A stretch of 64,000 bases of DNA from Struthidea cinerea (GCA_013397865.1 VZTI01000606.1:1-64000); one strand, 5' to 3'; shown: positions 26,950-42,075, numbered from the stretch's first letter. Notes: generated from the sequence alone by a model not told the origin. A program made the numbers and translations.

Positions 26950-29880
26950 TCAGGAAGCCAAGAGGGGTGAGATCGAAAAGAGTTTTTCTTTATTGTTTCT
27001 GATGAACATTTTTGGAAAGGAAAAAAAGGTATGGACAATGAGGAAAACAGTATAAAAGTAAGAAGTTTAACTCTTACATAGAAGTGGTACCATATCCCCC
27101 CACTGTGCAGTTCAGTGCTCCTCCAGGTTTAGGTAGAGGGGATGTGAATGAGTGTCAGAGAAGACACATCAGCAGATGCACATGTAGGTTGATAAAGTTC
27201 TCATCTTCACAACAGGGCTGAGATCAGAAATCTGCTGAGATGCAGAAATTCACTTTCAAGCACTCTTTTAGAATTACCCTTGTTCAGTGGGAATCCCCAT
27301 TTAATGTACAAAATCAACTGAGAATTGCCAGGATGAATCATAGCAGTGGTCCAACCTGCCCTAGCCAAAACCAGAGATGTTGTTCCAGACACCCTGGGCT
27401 TAAAATCACTAAAAAATATGTTGCTTTTTAAGTCAAAGCTCTCATTTGCTGTTAATTCTGTATGTATTTTAAGTCCATTCTGTGTAAGCCGTGTTGCTTC
27501 ATCATAGCTCTAAGACTGCAGTAATAGCAAAGGGATGCTTTTATTCATAAATATACACAAAATTAATAATTATTTTTTAATTGTTGCCTGTGGTGTGGTG
27601 GCAAACCTGATTTAGATTTTTTTTTTTTTTTTGGTGGCAAAAGCATGAAGATCTGCAAAAATTAACATAGGCAGATTTCAAGAGAGGAAAACGTGAGTCA
27701 GAATGATCACTGAACAGTATTCATCTATATCACACAGTAAAACAACTCCACCCTGGGACACAAGAAACAGCTGGAATTATAAGGGAACTTAATGACATGT
27801 AATTATCCAAAGGAAATAATAGTTCTCACACCACCTTCTCTCTCCATCTGTGATTTAGTGGCCCTAAAATAAAAAAAAAAGACTCATTACAGGTGTAGGT
27901 CCCAAGAAGGAAACAGATTACCAGTCAAAAATGAGATGTAAATATTCTTTAGGTAACAGCATTTCTCAAGGGTTTGTTACAAGGGATCTAAAAATCCATT
28001 TCACTGTCTTCTCCTGTGCATCACAGTGATCCCCATGGATCCTGCAGAAATTCAGGTTCTGATCCTACAGATTTACTCTACCTTAAACTTTTAAATGGTC
28101 CCATTAGGTTTGCTGAAATTCCTCTTTCAAGTGAAGCCAAGCATTGTTCCCAGGATTTCTATGATTACAGGAAAGTTTCCAAAGCTCATTAAAATATTTT
28201 TCAAATAAGCAGGTTGATGAGTAGGGCACTAGGAATGAAAGTGAGATGCAGGACACTTCATGTCATGTTGAGGAGAACTCCACACACACTGAATATTCCT
28301 GAAATATGTCATATTTTATCTGGACATGCTCCTGGAATAAAATAATTTGAAGTGTATTCAAGAAATTAATAGTGAACTAATAAAAAAAAGAAGTGAGGAC
28401 AGGTATTATTATTTTTACTACACTTAGTGCTTCATGAAAAGAGAATAGATGCACTGTCTTCTGACATGTGGAACAGAGCAGTTCTCACTTCCGTGTGCAC
28501 AACCACTATCGTGGGCCCGTAGACCAGGAGAAATGAAGGGAAGGCATCACTTTGTCCTCTGGGAGAGCAGAAGACAAGTTTGGGAGCACACTCTTCCCCT
28601 GTGGCTGGTAAGAACCCTGAGTAATTTCATATTAACACACAAAGTTTCAGGATGAAAGGTGTAAAAGCGAGAGGTTTTAGATTTTCCTTGTAACATTCCC
28701 AAAAGAATTATCAAACCAACCCCACACCAATTTGTTTAATAAGATTCTCAGCTTAAAATGACTGCAGGGCACTACAGAAATCAGATTCATTTCTTGAACA
28801 GAAACATGAAGAAGTGACACTTGTGTAAGACTCCATATTCTTTCAGTTTAGACTAGTTTTTCATTCTGGGACCTGATTTTTAATTTTGAATAAAAGATAT
28901 TACTTGAGTTCCGAGTTTAATTAAAATTTATAAGACAAAAAATTTAAAATACCAGATGAGATTTTCTACTTCAAATAAGAAATCTGTTTCTATATAATTT
29001 CTCTAGCTGTTGAGACATTAGCAAATAAAAAATAAGTAACGGTTACATGCAACAAAAAATAAGCTTAAACAAGATTTTCTGTTTAATTTAGCAGTATGTT
29101 TTCACAGTATCTCTGAGTAAGTGCCTGTGTCATACCATATATTTATGATATATATTTCATTGTTCTTAGAAATACTTCATATATTTTCTGTCTTCATACA
29201 TTTGGATCCAGCTTTTACCAAAGTTGCAATGAAGCAAGTGAGAGCCTTCAACAGATACAACATTATGATATATTTTAGGAACAGCATGAATAAATCCATT
29301 AATTCTCTCCAGTCAATCACTACTAATTTTACATAATATTCACACAAAATAAAAACTACTGTTTTTATGGTACATGTCCCATGGGCTTCAGTATTAAGAG
29401 CACAAGACATTAGTCAATATGTGTTTGAATAACCAACAATTTTTAGGAATCCACTCAACTAATGAGCTAACCACTGTTTGCTGTTAATGCCACCTTATAT
29501 CCTGCAAGAAAATTGGCTTCCTACTCCATCGGTGTTGCATTTAATTATATATTCCAGACAATAATACATTTCTTTCTATTTAGCTTTATTTTATATAGTT
29601 TCTTAGCAAATCTGTTCCAAAGGAAAAGTCTGGAAAACTCATACTGCTTTTAAAAAATAAGTGGGAGCATGTCTGCCAACCCTTAAGTTTTATTGTTGAG
29701 GTTTTAAATTAAGTATCACACATGTGTTTGGTATTTAATGGACAGATTACCTTACTTAGTAGCCTACCCCCCAGAAGGAACTGAGCATCCCAGGTTTCCA
29801 TTGATGTAATTGACTGGAATGAAGCATCTTTCCTTTTCCAAGTGCTTCTAGGTCACCCTATTCCACAAGCTAATCTCTCC
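26950..29880. other. Intergenic, no gene seen
   Basis: AT-rich sequence with a poly-T run at about 27,618-27,633. There are no ORFs with family resemblance, no RNA genes and no other recognised transposon. Confidence 0.5.
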
Positions 29881-29887
29881 ACTCTCA

Positions 29888-30168
29888 TGACCAGTGGCAG
29901 GACTCAAGGAAATAGCTGGAGGTGAGTCAGGGAAGGTTTAGATCGGGTATTGGGAAAGGTTCTTCATCCAGAGGGAGGTTGGGCACTGGAACCAGCTCCC
30001 CAGGGAAGTGGTCACAGCACCAAACCTGACAGAGTTCAAGAAGCATTTGGACAATGCTGTTGGGCACATGGTGGGATTCTTGGGGTGTCCTGCACAGGGC
30101 CAGAAGTTGGACTCAATGATCCTGATGGGTCCCTTCCAACTCAGCATATTCTATGATACTTTGATTCT
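29888..30168 (+). mobile_element. CR1 LINE 3' fragment, + strand
   Basis: Sense-strand CR1 3' end. It has 'gaccagtggcaggactcaag' (29,889), 'gagggaggttgggcactgga' (about 29,971), 'gttggactcaatgatcctga' (about 30,106) and 'gtcccttccaactcagcata' (about 30,128), and ends in TTCTATGATACTTTGATTCT, the degenerate octamer tail typical of avian CR1. Confidence 0.93.
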
Positions 30169-33100
30169 AACTTTTGCTGAAATCCAAGCTAGACTTTTCT
30201 TTTAAAAATAGTTACTCTTTTTCCCCCTGTGCATGTGCATGTCTCAGAAGTCAGTCAGAATATAGTAATTTTGTTTCATAGAACAAATGTTGTGGCTAAA
30301 ACACAGTCCTGTTTTTAAAAATCTGATAAAATTGAGTGGCATTTCCTGTTTGAAACAGGGGAGCAACAGAACCTTTCAGGAGCGTGCAATACCAGAAACA
30401 TTCAAGTGGTGCAACTGCTTTCATAGCACAGTGCTCTGAGCTGTGGGGTATGGGGTAACCTTTGTCTACAGCTCAGAATGTAAGAAAAAGTATTCCCTGC
30501 ACACAACACACGTGTATTGTCTTACCTATTTTACCAGGTGGTAGGAATGCAATGAGTAAGTCCTCAGTTGCACATCTAAATAAAGGTATAATGTGTTCTT
30601 CTACAAAGCTGTGAGGAAATTCCTTCCCTACCCACTCCTTTTATAGATTATATAATTTTTTTTGCTAGATTATGGCAGCAGACAAGTGGGCAGTAAATCC
30701 AGTCTACTAACTCCAAACAAAGCTGATAATCTGAACATGACAAGCCTTTCAGGGCTCAAATGTAGTTATCATAATTTGGACTTCTGCATATAAATATCCA
30801 CAGAAAGTTTCGATACTTACAGCAAGATAAATGTTCTTGCATTGCACTCCATAAATAAGAAACTCATCAGTTAACTGCAGTCATTGCCTGCCAAGAATGC
30901 CCTCACCGTGCCAGATGTCCAGCCTCTCTCCTTATTGACAGCCTTTGGCAAATAGAGATCATTACAGGTATATTTACTCAGTGATGCATTTGAGCCAGCT
31001 GTAGATAAAACTGCAAATTGATGAAGTCCATGTAGTAGCTTTCATAAATGGATTTCAGATGTTTTCTTTAGTTTTTGACTGTGGAATCTTAGAGACTTAT
31101 TTGGATCATATTACAGTAAATTCAGGTATTGATCTGCAACATCATATGTTTAAAATCAATCAGTTTTTTAAAGTAAATACACACCTGAAATCTTTTAGAG
31201 TAACTCCACAAAAACTTTGGAATTGTGTTCATGTTGCTAAAGTTGGTAATCAACACTGGATCTCAATTACTATATCTATATAACCCCCTGCTTCAAGAGG
31301 ATGCTGAGATTAGTGCACTTCCTTCGGCTTTTCTGGTTAACCTATGACTTGGCCTGGGCTCTGGGAATAGGATTCACCTGAAAAAATGTATTGTCTAGCA
31401 TAAGTAGACCTGAACATCTGAGGTAAATGTATAGATTTCCTGCATAGTCATGGAGATAAATAGGTCTTCTAGATAACAAATCATCTCCATCTAAAGTAGA
31501 AATCTAAACCAGGCCAGGTGAACTGTGTCCAAAAAAGTGTGTTTCTTCCCACTTGCAGATTGTACAGAGAATCCAACTAACACAGACACAGATATCAATA
31601 TTATTTAAGTCCATCTCATGAGCTTAATCTCTTGTCAAAGACATAAACCTGCTTACATTCAAGCCCAAATGGACTTCAGAACTACCCTGCTCCTGTACAA
31701 AGTCCCAAGTCCATTAAAATGATTGTCCCTGGAACATCCTGGCAACAAAGGATTCCATTAACCTGCTTGTTCACCTGCATGTGCAGTAAATCTTGAGCAA
31801 GGACTGACCTTTTCCATGCATCCAGACCTCCTCGGTTCTAGCTTTCATATGAAGTAGTTAAACTCTGCCCTAGGCATCTCTTACCGGGATTTTGAAATAT
31901 CCAGTAGCCTGTGCTGGCCAACATCTGGAAATCTATGAGGTCACCATCTGCTGCACCACGGCAAATGAATTACTATGCAAATGACTATCAATTGCTTAAA
32001 CCAGTAAAATTAGGACAGCACTAAGTGTAAAATAAAGCCATCAGCCTATAGTATGACATACTACAAAAATACATGTACCTGGACAAGTTGGTTTTTAGAA
32101 TTCTTTTTTAAATGTCTGGTTTTTTCTAAGATAAAGCATCCAAGTGCCCAGGCAACATATGTTATGCGCAAAAGTCTATGCAATATGATAAATGGTGTGT
32201 CTGTAAGTAAATGAACACACATCCTTACACAGGAATTAAATAAAACCTGAAACAAGAATGAGTGTGTAAGTTTATGAATAGTGAAAGTACACAAAGTTAG
32301 GCATATGTAAACTTGTCTTGTGTTATATGAATCATTCTTGACATACGACTGTAACGGCAGCATTCATTAGAAAGGGGAACAGCAAAAACTTCTAAGAAAT
32401 GAAGTAGAAATGCTTCCTAACGTTCAGTGGTTTGGCATTCTTTGTTAAGAAGGTGAAGAAGTCATAAACAGAGCCTGCATGCATTTCATGAGTAACATCA
32501 GAAATTAAAATTTTATGTATGAAGCTATGTCACTCGGAAAAGAGGATAAGGATATCTGTGCGGAGGGCAAGAAAATACTAGACACGTTTCTTGTTATTAG
32601 GTTTTGGGCTGTGCTTTATAAAAGTTCATCTTTCAAAGGCTGAAGTTTCAGAGAAACATGTAACATGTAATACCTGAAGGTTTTCATTTTATGCTAGAGT
32701 GTAGATACACCATATAGAAAGGGGTTTTAGGATCTTGGGCAGTAAGTGTGTGTATGTGTCTGTGAGTTGTAACCTTGTACATTTTCTGGAATCATAACTT
32801 AATTTACAGATCTACTGATCCTCTGCCTGATGTTGTCTTATTTTTCCTGAAAATCACTCATCGACACATTTAGCATTCTGAGAAGTGCCCCCAGTCATCT
32901 GAGGACCTACAGCAAAGACCACCATGGGCTGGGGTGGAGACGGAAGGGTTAGATCCATGTGCATGTACACACTTACAATGATCACATTCAACCTCCAAGG
33001 GCAGACTGAGCAAGGTCTTTACATGTCCTAGGAGGAATGGACTGTTATTTGCAACTGGCTTCCTCATCTCAAACTATCTTCCCTCAGGCTGAGAGGTTTT

Positions 33101-34365
33101 ACAGCTACTGACCTGTCTTATCTCTCCCAACTAGATCGTCCCTCTCCATCTCACCAGCTCTGCTTTGGCAGCAAACTTTCTGGCCAAATGGCTCTTTTGC
33201 ATGCTGGAAACAGGAAATTCATAGCAATTTATCTCTTTGTAACATCAAATGCACAGCAACACAGTTGTCCGATGTTTTAAATTATTAGAAGGGACTATCT
33301 CCCACTAAGTTTCACTCATGCTCAGTAGCTGATAGCTACTGCATGGAGCTGAAATGACAGAGGGAAATGTTCTGGCTGATATCAGATCTTCCTTGTTCTA
33401 CTCTGCCACCTGTTCTTCCTGCAGGACAGGAGAATGCAGGGAGAGGGAACACAAGCTGAAAGAATGAAACTGTGCAGTGGCTACATTTTGCTGGGCGCTG
33501 AAGTGTTGGGTTATTGGGTGTTTTCCTTAGCAAACCTGGACTCAAGAATCCTGCAGTAACGTCACAGTTCCAGTTTTCACTCAGGGAAACTTGCAAGCCC
33601 TCACAGCTGCACACAAAGAAAGTGAAAAAATTATCCTAAAATGGAGAACACATGAAGGAACAGGAAAAAAAATGTGTTTTACCGCTTCTAAGTCAATGTG
33701 CTGGCATTTTGCTTCTGACTAAAGCTTTTGCACTTGGAGACATCACATAGAGTTGGTCAAGAATCCAGCAACACAGTGCAATTTTGTGATTACCATAGGC
33801 CTCATGGAAATATTTCTGTTTCAAAAGACTTTCACTAAGTAGGGAGCAGCATTTCCCCTGGTTTCCTGCCACCTCATCTCTACCTGTGAGCTCTGCTCAC
33901 TGAGGCTTCTGGCCCCAGACTATCACTTCCCTGCCACTAGGACTGCCTCAGGACCAAACTGCCCTAAATTTAAGTATGACTTTTAAGATGCCTTAGCAAA
34001 AACTCCAGCAGTTCTGGAGGAACTAGAGCCTGGGTCCCTGCTGTGCCCCACTAGGCAGAGTTTTATGGAGTCTTTTCTGAAGCCAGACTCCTGGGCTTTG
34101 CACTTCACAGCAGGAATGTGCCCAGGGGGGCTTTCCAACCACTCCTGTGTGCCAGAGATTCTCTGGGTTGAAATACCTACCCACAATTTGATGGCTGCTA
34201 GAAGCAGCCACTGATTAGCCCAGACCTCCAACTGCATCGCATTTGAAGAATCTCACTTCCACTTCACTTTCTAGCAGGGAACCCTGTGTGCCCAGGTTAG
34301 CCGTCCTTAGGCTGAGGTAGCTTGAAATACTGGAATAGTCACAGAACCACAACCTACATGGATGC

Positions 34366-34528
34366 AGATAGATAGATTGATAGATATAGATATAGATACA
34401 GATATAGATATATAGATATAGATATAGATACAGATATAGATGTAGATATAGATATAAACATAGATATATATATAGATATAAACATAGACATATATATATA
34501 GATATAAACATAGAGACAGAGATAGATA
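34366..34528. repeat. Compound GATA / GATATA microsatellite
   Basis: About 160 bp built from AGATAG, ATAGAT and interspersed ATAAACATAG units. The - strand ORF across it, rich in Tyr, Leu and Ile, is only the translation of this repeat. Confidence 0.97.
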
Positions 34529-35222
34529 CTCTGCTACAGTGTCACACTGTCAGCCTAGTTAGGTATAATGCTACTTCCCTGCTCATATATGTTTGCTGTT
34601 GAGGCAGGCTCTGGTCTGGATTATTTTTCTTTGTTTTTCTCTAACTCCAGAAATGTAGATCCTACTGTTAACAGACACAAGTGTGATCCTGTTTAACCCA
34701 ACACAGGACTGGCCATGTGAGGAAGGGCTCCTCATCTCACAGTCCTCAGTGCTACCATGTCCTTTTTTAAAGAGACCTTGCTGGTACATGCAGCTGTAAC
34801 TTTTCTCAGTTTTGTTGCTCTCTTTTGAACAAGACAGACATATTCCTTCATCCCTCCCTCCAACAGAGAAGAAATCTGTTGAGGCTGTGACTCAAAGTAA
34901 AACTGATGGCCCCACTGAAGACCACAGCCTCTCCTTTGAAGGCCATGTTAGATGTGATGTAATAACATGATTTTTAGGTACATAATTACTAGTTGGTTTC
35001 CCAAGACAACCTGATGCTGGCACCACATGCTGCTAGACCCTCAAGGCTTGATTATTCTAGTTCTGCTACTGCCACTTACAGAAAGCTGTGATTAGGAGCC
35101 CTAGAGCGCTTCATGGCACTGAAACACCCTGCCCTCCCTGCAGCCCTGCAGCTTCCAGGGTGTCAGCCCGGAAAAGGTAGACCCCATTTTTCCTTTCTTC
35201 TAAAAAGCTAAATAGAAATGTA

Positions 35223-35265
35223 GTTATAGTGACATTGGTTATAGTGATATTAGTTATAATGACAT
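35223..35265. repeat. Imperfect 14-bp triplicate repeat
   Basis: Three near-copies of GTTATAGTGACATT lie head to tail, with one or two differences each. The unit contains GTGACAT-like sequence, but no function is evident. Confidence 0.85.
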
Positions 35266-38200
35266 CTTCCCTACCCAATGAGTTTCTGCTCCCAGCTACA
35301 ACTTTAAGTGTGACACTCTCCTGCATAAAGATCTTTCTCACAGGTGTGCTACCTCCCTGAAACCAGCCCTCTCCACTTGTTTAGGTGTTGCTTTTGTTTT
35401 ACTTACCTATTCATCCATTTCTTGAATGCATAGAGCTTGTAACTAATGAGAATTTTTGATGACTGTGATTCAGCAAATGAGTTATGCATTATTTTTTGTT
35501 GTTCTTACTATTGCTACTGCTACTTTTATTAATAAACCTTATTGATGTTTACGAATACACCTTACTAACACTTAAAGAGAAAATGCAATTTTGGAACAAT
35601 TTATAAAGTTCTTCCATTTTCCTATGAAAACACAAGAGCATAGAATACATCCAAACATGTAATTTTTCATTCAAGATCCTTCTCTCTCAAAAATACTTAC
35701 TACCATACCAAGCAATCTTTTTTCTTGTATTAATCTCATGTCTCTGTAGTACCAACCAATGTTGTCATTAAGGGTATCCTGGGAAGGAAGTATTCATCAC
35801 TGAGAAAAAAGCACAAAATCCCATGTACTTTTCAGAAAGAAAGATCATTGACTGAAGACTGACTTCTTCAGAAATTTTTGAACTTGTGTGTATCTTGTAA
35901 AAATTCCCCACCCACATTATTCTCTTTGAAGCTCTCACAGAGCTGCTCCTTCCATTTCTTGCTGTAAAACTGTCAGCTGAGTGTTTCACGTTGTGATACA
36001 GCTCTCTTACAGGAAATTGACCTAAGTCATTTTCCTGTGAGTATAAAAGAAGCAGATAAACTCCATTAACCCTTTCAGTGGATGTTATATTTACACACTT
36101 GTAACCTTGCATGTCTTAGAACAAAGAAAAGCACTCTCGGTGGGAAACAGCAGTGGCTGTGGGGAGGGGATTTTTTTCTTTAGGAACCTTTTTTCCTACT
36201 CATTGGTAATTTATTTATCCACAAAAGATATTTATGGGTGTTTTCATGTTCTTTACAACATTGCTTTTTCTAATAGCTGTGAAATATTTTTTTTCATACT
36301 AAACACTAGCATATTCTTTCAGCCTAGAAAATTAACGTTTGTTTTTCTTCTTGATTTGGCAGCCTAGTATGTTGATGAAACAGAGCTGTGCCATGAGCTC
36401 AGACCCAGCTCTAAAGTACCAACGCGCGGTAGATGTTTCTGATTTAGTTCTTGGAGTCTCTTGCTGATTGGTTAGAGACAGGCAGACTGCAAGAGATTAG
36501 GAGCTGTGAATAAAACAATGCAAATTCATAATCCTTATCTAAATTTTCCTAGACATCCAGACAAAGAGAAATTCTGGAGCTGTAAAGATATCTTACACTG
36601 TGGAATTCTTAGTAATTCTTAATGTTCTGCAGATAATGTCTTATCAAAATAGACACTCACTTGGAAGTGTCCTAATATTCTACATGGATAAAATTTGCGG
36701 TACAAATGGGAGAAAACAGCACAGAGGTCCTTAGTTTACACCATAATAAGAGGTGAGCAGAGATCATAAACTCAAGATTCAAAACCCCAAATATGTACCA
36801 TTAACTTCATCTATCAGTGTGTTTTGTCTACTACCTGTGAGTTTTGCATTCTTCTCCAAGAAATCCTTTATCTGTGCTTTATTCTACCTGAACTCTGCTG
36901 TTAGAACCACTGAGTAACACCAGGTTGGAAGGAAATTTGATTACAAGACCAACCTTATCTCGCTGCATCTGATTATAGGGCAAAGTGAGTAAACACAACC
37001 ACCAAAGAGAACACAGATGCAGCTCAGGAAGGAACAGCATGAAAATCATCTTCAAAGGCAAAATAGGTCATATTTCAGGGAAAGGATTTTTGATCTTCCA
37101 GTAGCACTCAGAAAAAGCTGCAGATAGACCCTAAAATATTGCCAACTCTTCTCTTGTGAGGAAACAAGAAGCTTGCCGTTCTGTTGCTTCGTACTCAGTC
37201 TTACATTCTCATAGCTTCTGAACTGCTGTTCTACTTCTCACTCTCTTGCTGAGGATATGTTGCCATGTACTTTTGGAATATAATCATAATATTTCAGTAA
37301 GTTCAAACAGTTAAAAGTTAATGATTATTTTGAAGTCAAGTGTCCCTTGGTCCAATTTCACATCTAAAACTACTTATTTGTGGAAAGGTAGGAACAAGAG
37401 CATACACAATTTTCTTCACAGCACTAACCTGGCTTATGCAAAAAAACCCCACACCTACAACTCTCAGAAATACAATAAAACTTCTGAAAAAATAAATTCC
37501 ATGGACTTGCAGTTTTTTTCAGCTTAATTGAAGATCAATAATCTATAGAAATGTTCTTCTGATTCCCAAAAATTTAATTCTGACTTTTCAGAAGGAAGTA
37601 AGAACTGAAGGATTTGATACCTGGTCTGCACTTGGGGGCATTTATGTATGACCTACACATTTTTCTGTGTAAATTGTATAAAAATCATACAACTTCTGTC
37701 CTGACTATTCAGGGTACTTATTCTCAAATGTCACACAAGGAAGGCATACATCACCTACAGGTAGAAGGAGGTTCCACAACAGTGAAGGCAGTCAGTTTTC
37801 TGTTTTCCCCTTCTCTGTGAAAATACAAGTACAACAGTCGGGCTGGGATGAGAGAAAAAATTCTCTTTTAGTTTTGGGTTGAAGCTTAGCCGTGATCCCA
37901 ACTAAGACACCTACAGGATGTTTGAGCTTAGTGAGGGACTTAAGGGGTTTATGAAGGTCACTTCTCCAAGCTGGAGTCATGTTGTCCTGTGCCTACCAGG
38001 ACTGAAGGTAAAAAAAGGAAACGTAAAACTTCCCTGCATAAGGTTACATACATATTTTCATGGTCCCAGCTTGGACTAAACACACTTTTGAGGTGATTAA
38101 CTTCCTCAGTGATATTTTCATTGCCTAATGCAATTGTAGACTGTATTATACAGCTGAACAGGAAAGCTCCAATAAGTTCTTCATGAGGAGGCACATGGAA

Positions 38201-41200
38201 ATTCAACTTTTCTGAGCTCTGCTACAAAAGCATTTTTTGCTATTTCATTATTCAGAGAATGCTTCCCTCTCCTTGCTCCTTTTTCCTCCTGCCAAGCCCA
38301 GCAGGGATTTATCTTCTGCCTGTCCTATATTGTCCCTTTCTTCCTAGAAACAAAGTGGAAAAGGCATGGATGATAAACATAATGGAAAATAAAGGACTGC
38401 CTCACAGTCTGCTAGAAATTAAAATTACTGAAAGCCCTTAAGTCCTTAAATCACTGGTTCTCCCTTAAGAATAAAAGGCTGCAATAAAGAAAATATTCAG
38501 AAACGATGTAAGCTCCAACTGTAACGTGAGAACTCTGTTAGGAAAAATGACATTAGGATATAAATGCAAACATTATTCTTTGACGTCTGGATACAACTCA
38601 AAGCACTTAAAAATTACACACAGCATTTAGGCATTACAAAACATCTTTTTAATTATATCTGAATTCTATTCAGTCACATTCAGACTTATCCAGGATGCAT
38701 TAAAATGTGTATTTTATGAGCATAACCCATTCTGCCATGTAAAGTTAATCTCAAAGGCAATTCACATTAACATCCATTCCCTTCTTGTATTAAAAACTCC
38801 TTACTAGTTCCAGTTTTCATTGCTTTCTGGGACTGAGTATTCCCTTTAAAGAAGTAGAAGGAACCTGTTTTCCTTAGGATGCAGCATTTCAAGCAGTTTT
38901 CTCCATCACTGCTATGTCGTTCCAGGGCTTGAGCATGGGGACTCTGAAGCTCATGTTCAAATCCAGAGCTCCAGTTTTTTCACTGGAACACCCTCCAAGC
39001 TGCACTCCACCATCTGCGCAACCTACTTATTGTTCTGGTATGTCCTCCTGAATTTCTCACTGTCCATTTTGAGACGAGTGGAGGAAGACCACAAGGTTTT
39101 CCTGAGCCTCCACACCTTCCTGGGGCACTGCCTCTAGCCCTAGGTCCTCAGAAAAGAGAAGTTCCAAGTAGGTCCTTCAGAACATCTTGCTTTTGTGGCA
39201 GCTTTAGAAAGCAGCATCTCCATTGCAAGGAAAAGAAGACAGACAAGAAAGGGAAGGCACTGTTCATCAGTTTTAAAGCTGCACCAGAAAAGGAAGATAG
39301 ATCTGAGCAATCGCATTCTGTCTCCTCTCTGGCTCATCAGTACAATTTCACTATCACAGTTAATAGGCACTTAAAGAGTAACTTGGACAGAATTTTGGTA
39401 TCCACAAGAAAAACATGTTTTCCTGTAAAAGCAACTCAGTTTTCTTTAAGACCAAGGATTGCACGACTTGAAGTGCCAGAAACTGTGGCAAAGTAATAGA
39501 CGAGAATGGGGAGAGATTATTTGAAAAAGCTTCAAACATCCATCTCAAATGATGTTTTAGACTAGGCAGTGTGACAAGAACTGATTAAACCATATAGAAT
39601 ACTTTTTGGCTAACTGAAATGGTAACTTTTAAGGAACTTTTGTTCAAAAATATCTTGTCTAATAAATGCCAAAATTTCCATGAAAGTATTAAAAGTGCAC
39701 TGAAAATAAACATTTACAGGCAGCATTTATTGCAAAGACAAGTTTTAGCAATTTTGGAATTTTCAATTAAAAAAGCCTCGTTAAGGAACAAAACAACTTA
39801 TTTCAAAAGGGAGAAGATGAGTCTGGACAGTCTGAAAAAAATTGCAGCTAATTAAAAGAAAAGCTTGCTGCATCTAGATTTTTATTACCTTTTCCAGTGA
39901 CCCATATTTTAAAGCTCTGCAGTTACTCATGAACAAACTCTATTTGAAAATGGTACTTCTGTCATTAAGCAACTTTAATTAAACCTAACATTTCCACCTC
40001 CTCCATTGTTTATTTTCTAATAGAGCCCAAATTGTGATTTGGTCCTGTCTCTGGTGAGTTATTATGAGCCTTAATCACTATCTCAAGTGAAGTTAGTGGT
40101 GAGTGTTATGAGTCTGACCAATGTCATACTCAGCTCAAACTCACCTTGACTCCCATATGTTTTGGACTGGAGTCTATTCCTTGTGTGAATATATTGCTCA
40201 CAGAAGACAGGAAGCCTAAGCATCTTTGCCTTGTCATCCAGGAGATTTATGTTTCTATGCAAGCGGGACAACTAGAAAGACACCAGGGTATTTTTACATT
40301 CTTGCACAGCAATATTGCTTTGGGCCTCAGAGTAGCCACTGGAATCATATGAACACACCTGAAAATACAAAGGATGTTTATCCTCTCCCAGGAAATTATG
40401 CTGTGCCATACTCAAGTGCAGAACCATGCTTATAATTGCTGAAAGGTGCAAAATAGAGTTTAGGGAGTGAAACCCAGAAGAGCAGGAAGAGAGCTTGGGA
40501 CAACCTCAGCAGCACTCCAGACTACAGGAATGCCACCAGACCACCTCACAGCATCTGCGGTCTGGGCATTTGGAGCTGCTTTTCTGCCTGCCTTCAAACA
40601 AATGCACATACAGAACCCTAAACAGTCTAATCCTAATTAGGCATCAATGCCTAGTTGACAGTTATCCTACTAAATTACCTGTGCATATTGTTCTTTGCAA
40701 CATTAGGATTTTATATGTTGGTTAACCCAAATTGTCTATCAATCAATGCATTAAGTGGTGTTTTCATGCGTTTAAAATAATCCGTTACAAACCTGGTCAT
40801 TTTGTGAGTGGCAAAATGAACAAAATCTTATTGCCTATAGATTTGTAATGGAATTACCATGTGGATTCTGTGATATTTAATAAGAATTGAACTCCAATTA
40901 CCATCCTTGCCAGAAACAGAAATTTTAATAAGGTCTTTTCTAATCTGCACATTTGTTTTCACAGAAATTATGGGACCTTCATATCCTCGAGATACCCCTT
41001 CATCATCAAATGTGTTCAAATTAATTCATGATTTCAAGTTATTAGAGAGGACACCAACAGATATGCACACAGACATACACGGTAATTCTCTATGTCTCAT
41101 CTCCTTAGGAATACAGGTTTTCAATTTATACTGAAATCAAGCAAATATGCAAGTGTAAAAAAAAGAATTTGAGGTAAAAATTAAGAAATTGTCTTGTAAT

Positions 41201-42060
41201 ATGATCAGGTTGGAGACAATCTCAGTGTCTAATCTCACTGAAATGGAACCTCCCTCTTCCTTCCCATAAAATCTGGCCCCAAGTTTTGGCCCCATATCAA
41301 GTACCACATGAAAGAAGATAACTGGGGAAGAGGACCAAGTAGCTCCGGGTTTTTCTTTTTCCCCAGTAAGTGCCCAAGAGAAATCCAGCCTCATTTCAAG
41401 CCACAGGTGCAGGAAGAACACAGAGAGGTGTCTGCCATAGCCTCCCCACCTATCCAGAGGCATAAGCATTAGAGCTCAGCCCAGCTGACCACCCTCCTCT
41501 CCTCCAGCAGCACGGGTGGCAGCAGTGTCCCCAGAGCAGGGGGCCTTGGAGACAAAATTGTTAGTGTTTCCAAGAGTTACCTTGCCTGGGATGTGTCAGG
41601 GAAACATCACTGCTCCGGTCACAGCTTCAAACTCGTCTCTATAAACCTGGAAGCCAAACCCTATCCCACTGTAATGGGCCATAATGGTCTGATGGAACCA
41701 TGGAAGTGCAGATCTGAGTACAAACACCTGAAACTTATGTGGGCTTCCTGGGGAAAACGAAGACATTTATAATTACACTTCTAAAACAAAGAGAACAACA
41801 ATATGTTTAAGATGGGATTTGACAGAATTTTTTCCTTATATTTCAGTGGCTGGCAAATGGATCTATTGTATTTCAGCCATCTTAGTGAGTTCTGAATGAA
41901 AATATTTTTTAAAACATCATAGAACTTCCAAAGCTCAAGGCAAAAAACATCCTGTATTCATAGTGAAAATGTATTATTTTGAAAAGATACAGCCCTCAGT
42001 GTCTGAGGAAAATCAGGTAGTAGCAGCCACAACTTTCGCTGCTGGAAATTAAAATAAATT

Positions 42061-42075
42061 GGATTTTTCCGGGAA
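42061..42075 (+). promoter_or_regulatory. Overlapping kappaB-like and STAT-type palindrome
   Basis: GGATTTTTCC (42,061-42,070) resembles a Rel/NF-kappaB half-consensus. It overlaps TTCCGGGAA (42,067-42,075), a perfect TTCNNNGAA palindrome of the kind bound by STAT dimers. It lies about 770 bp upstream of the predicted MIR155HG start, and that gene is known to respond to both pathways. The motif is visible; its function is inference. Confidence 0.35.

Noticed and set aside
34215..34511. 98-codon Tyr/Leu/Ile-rich ORF resembling a membrane protein
   Set aside because: It is a translation of the GATA microsatellite.
38930..39150. Coding-like, GC-richer patch suggestive of a processed pseudogene
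   Set aside because: I tried the readable frames and found stops and no recognisable protein. A translated search would be needed to revive it.
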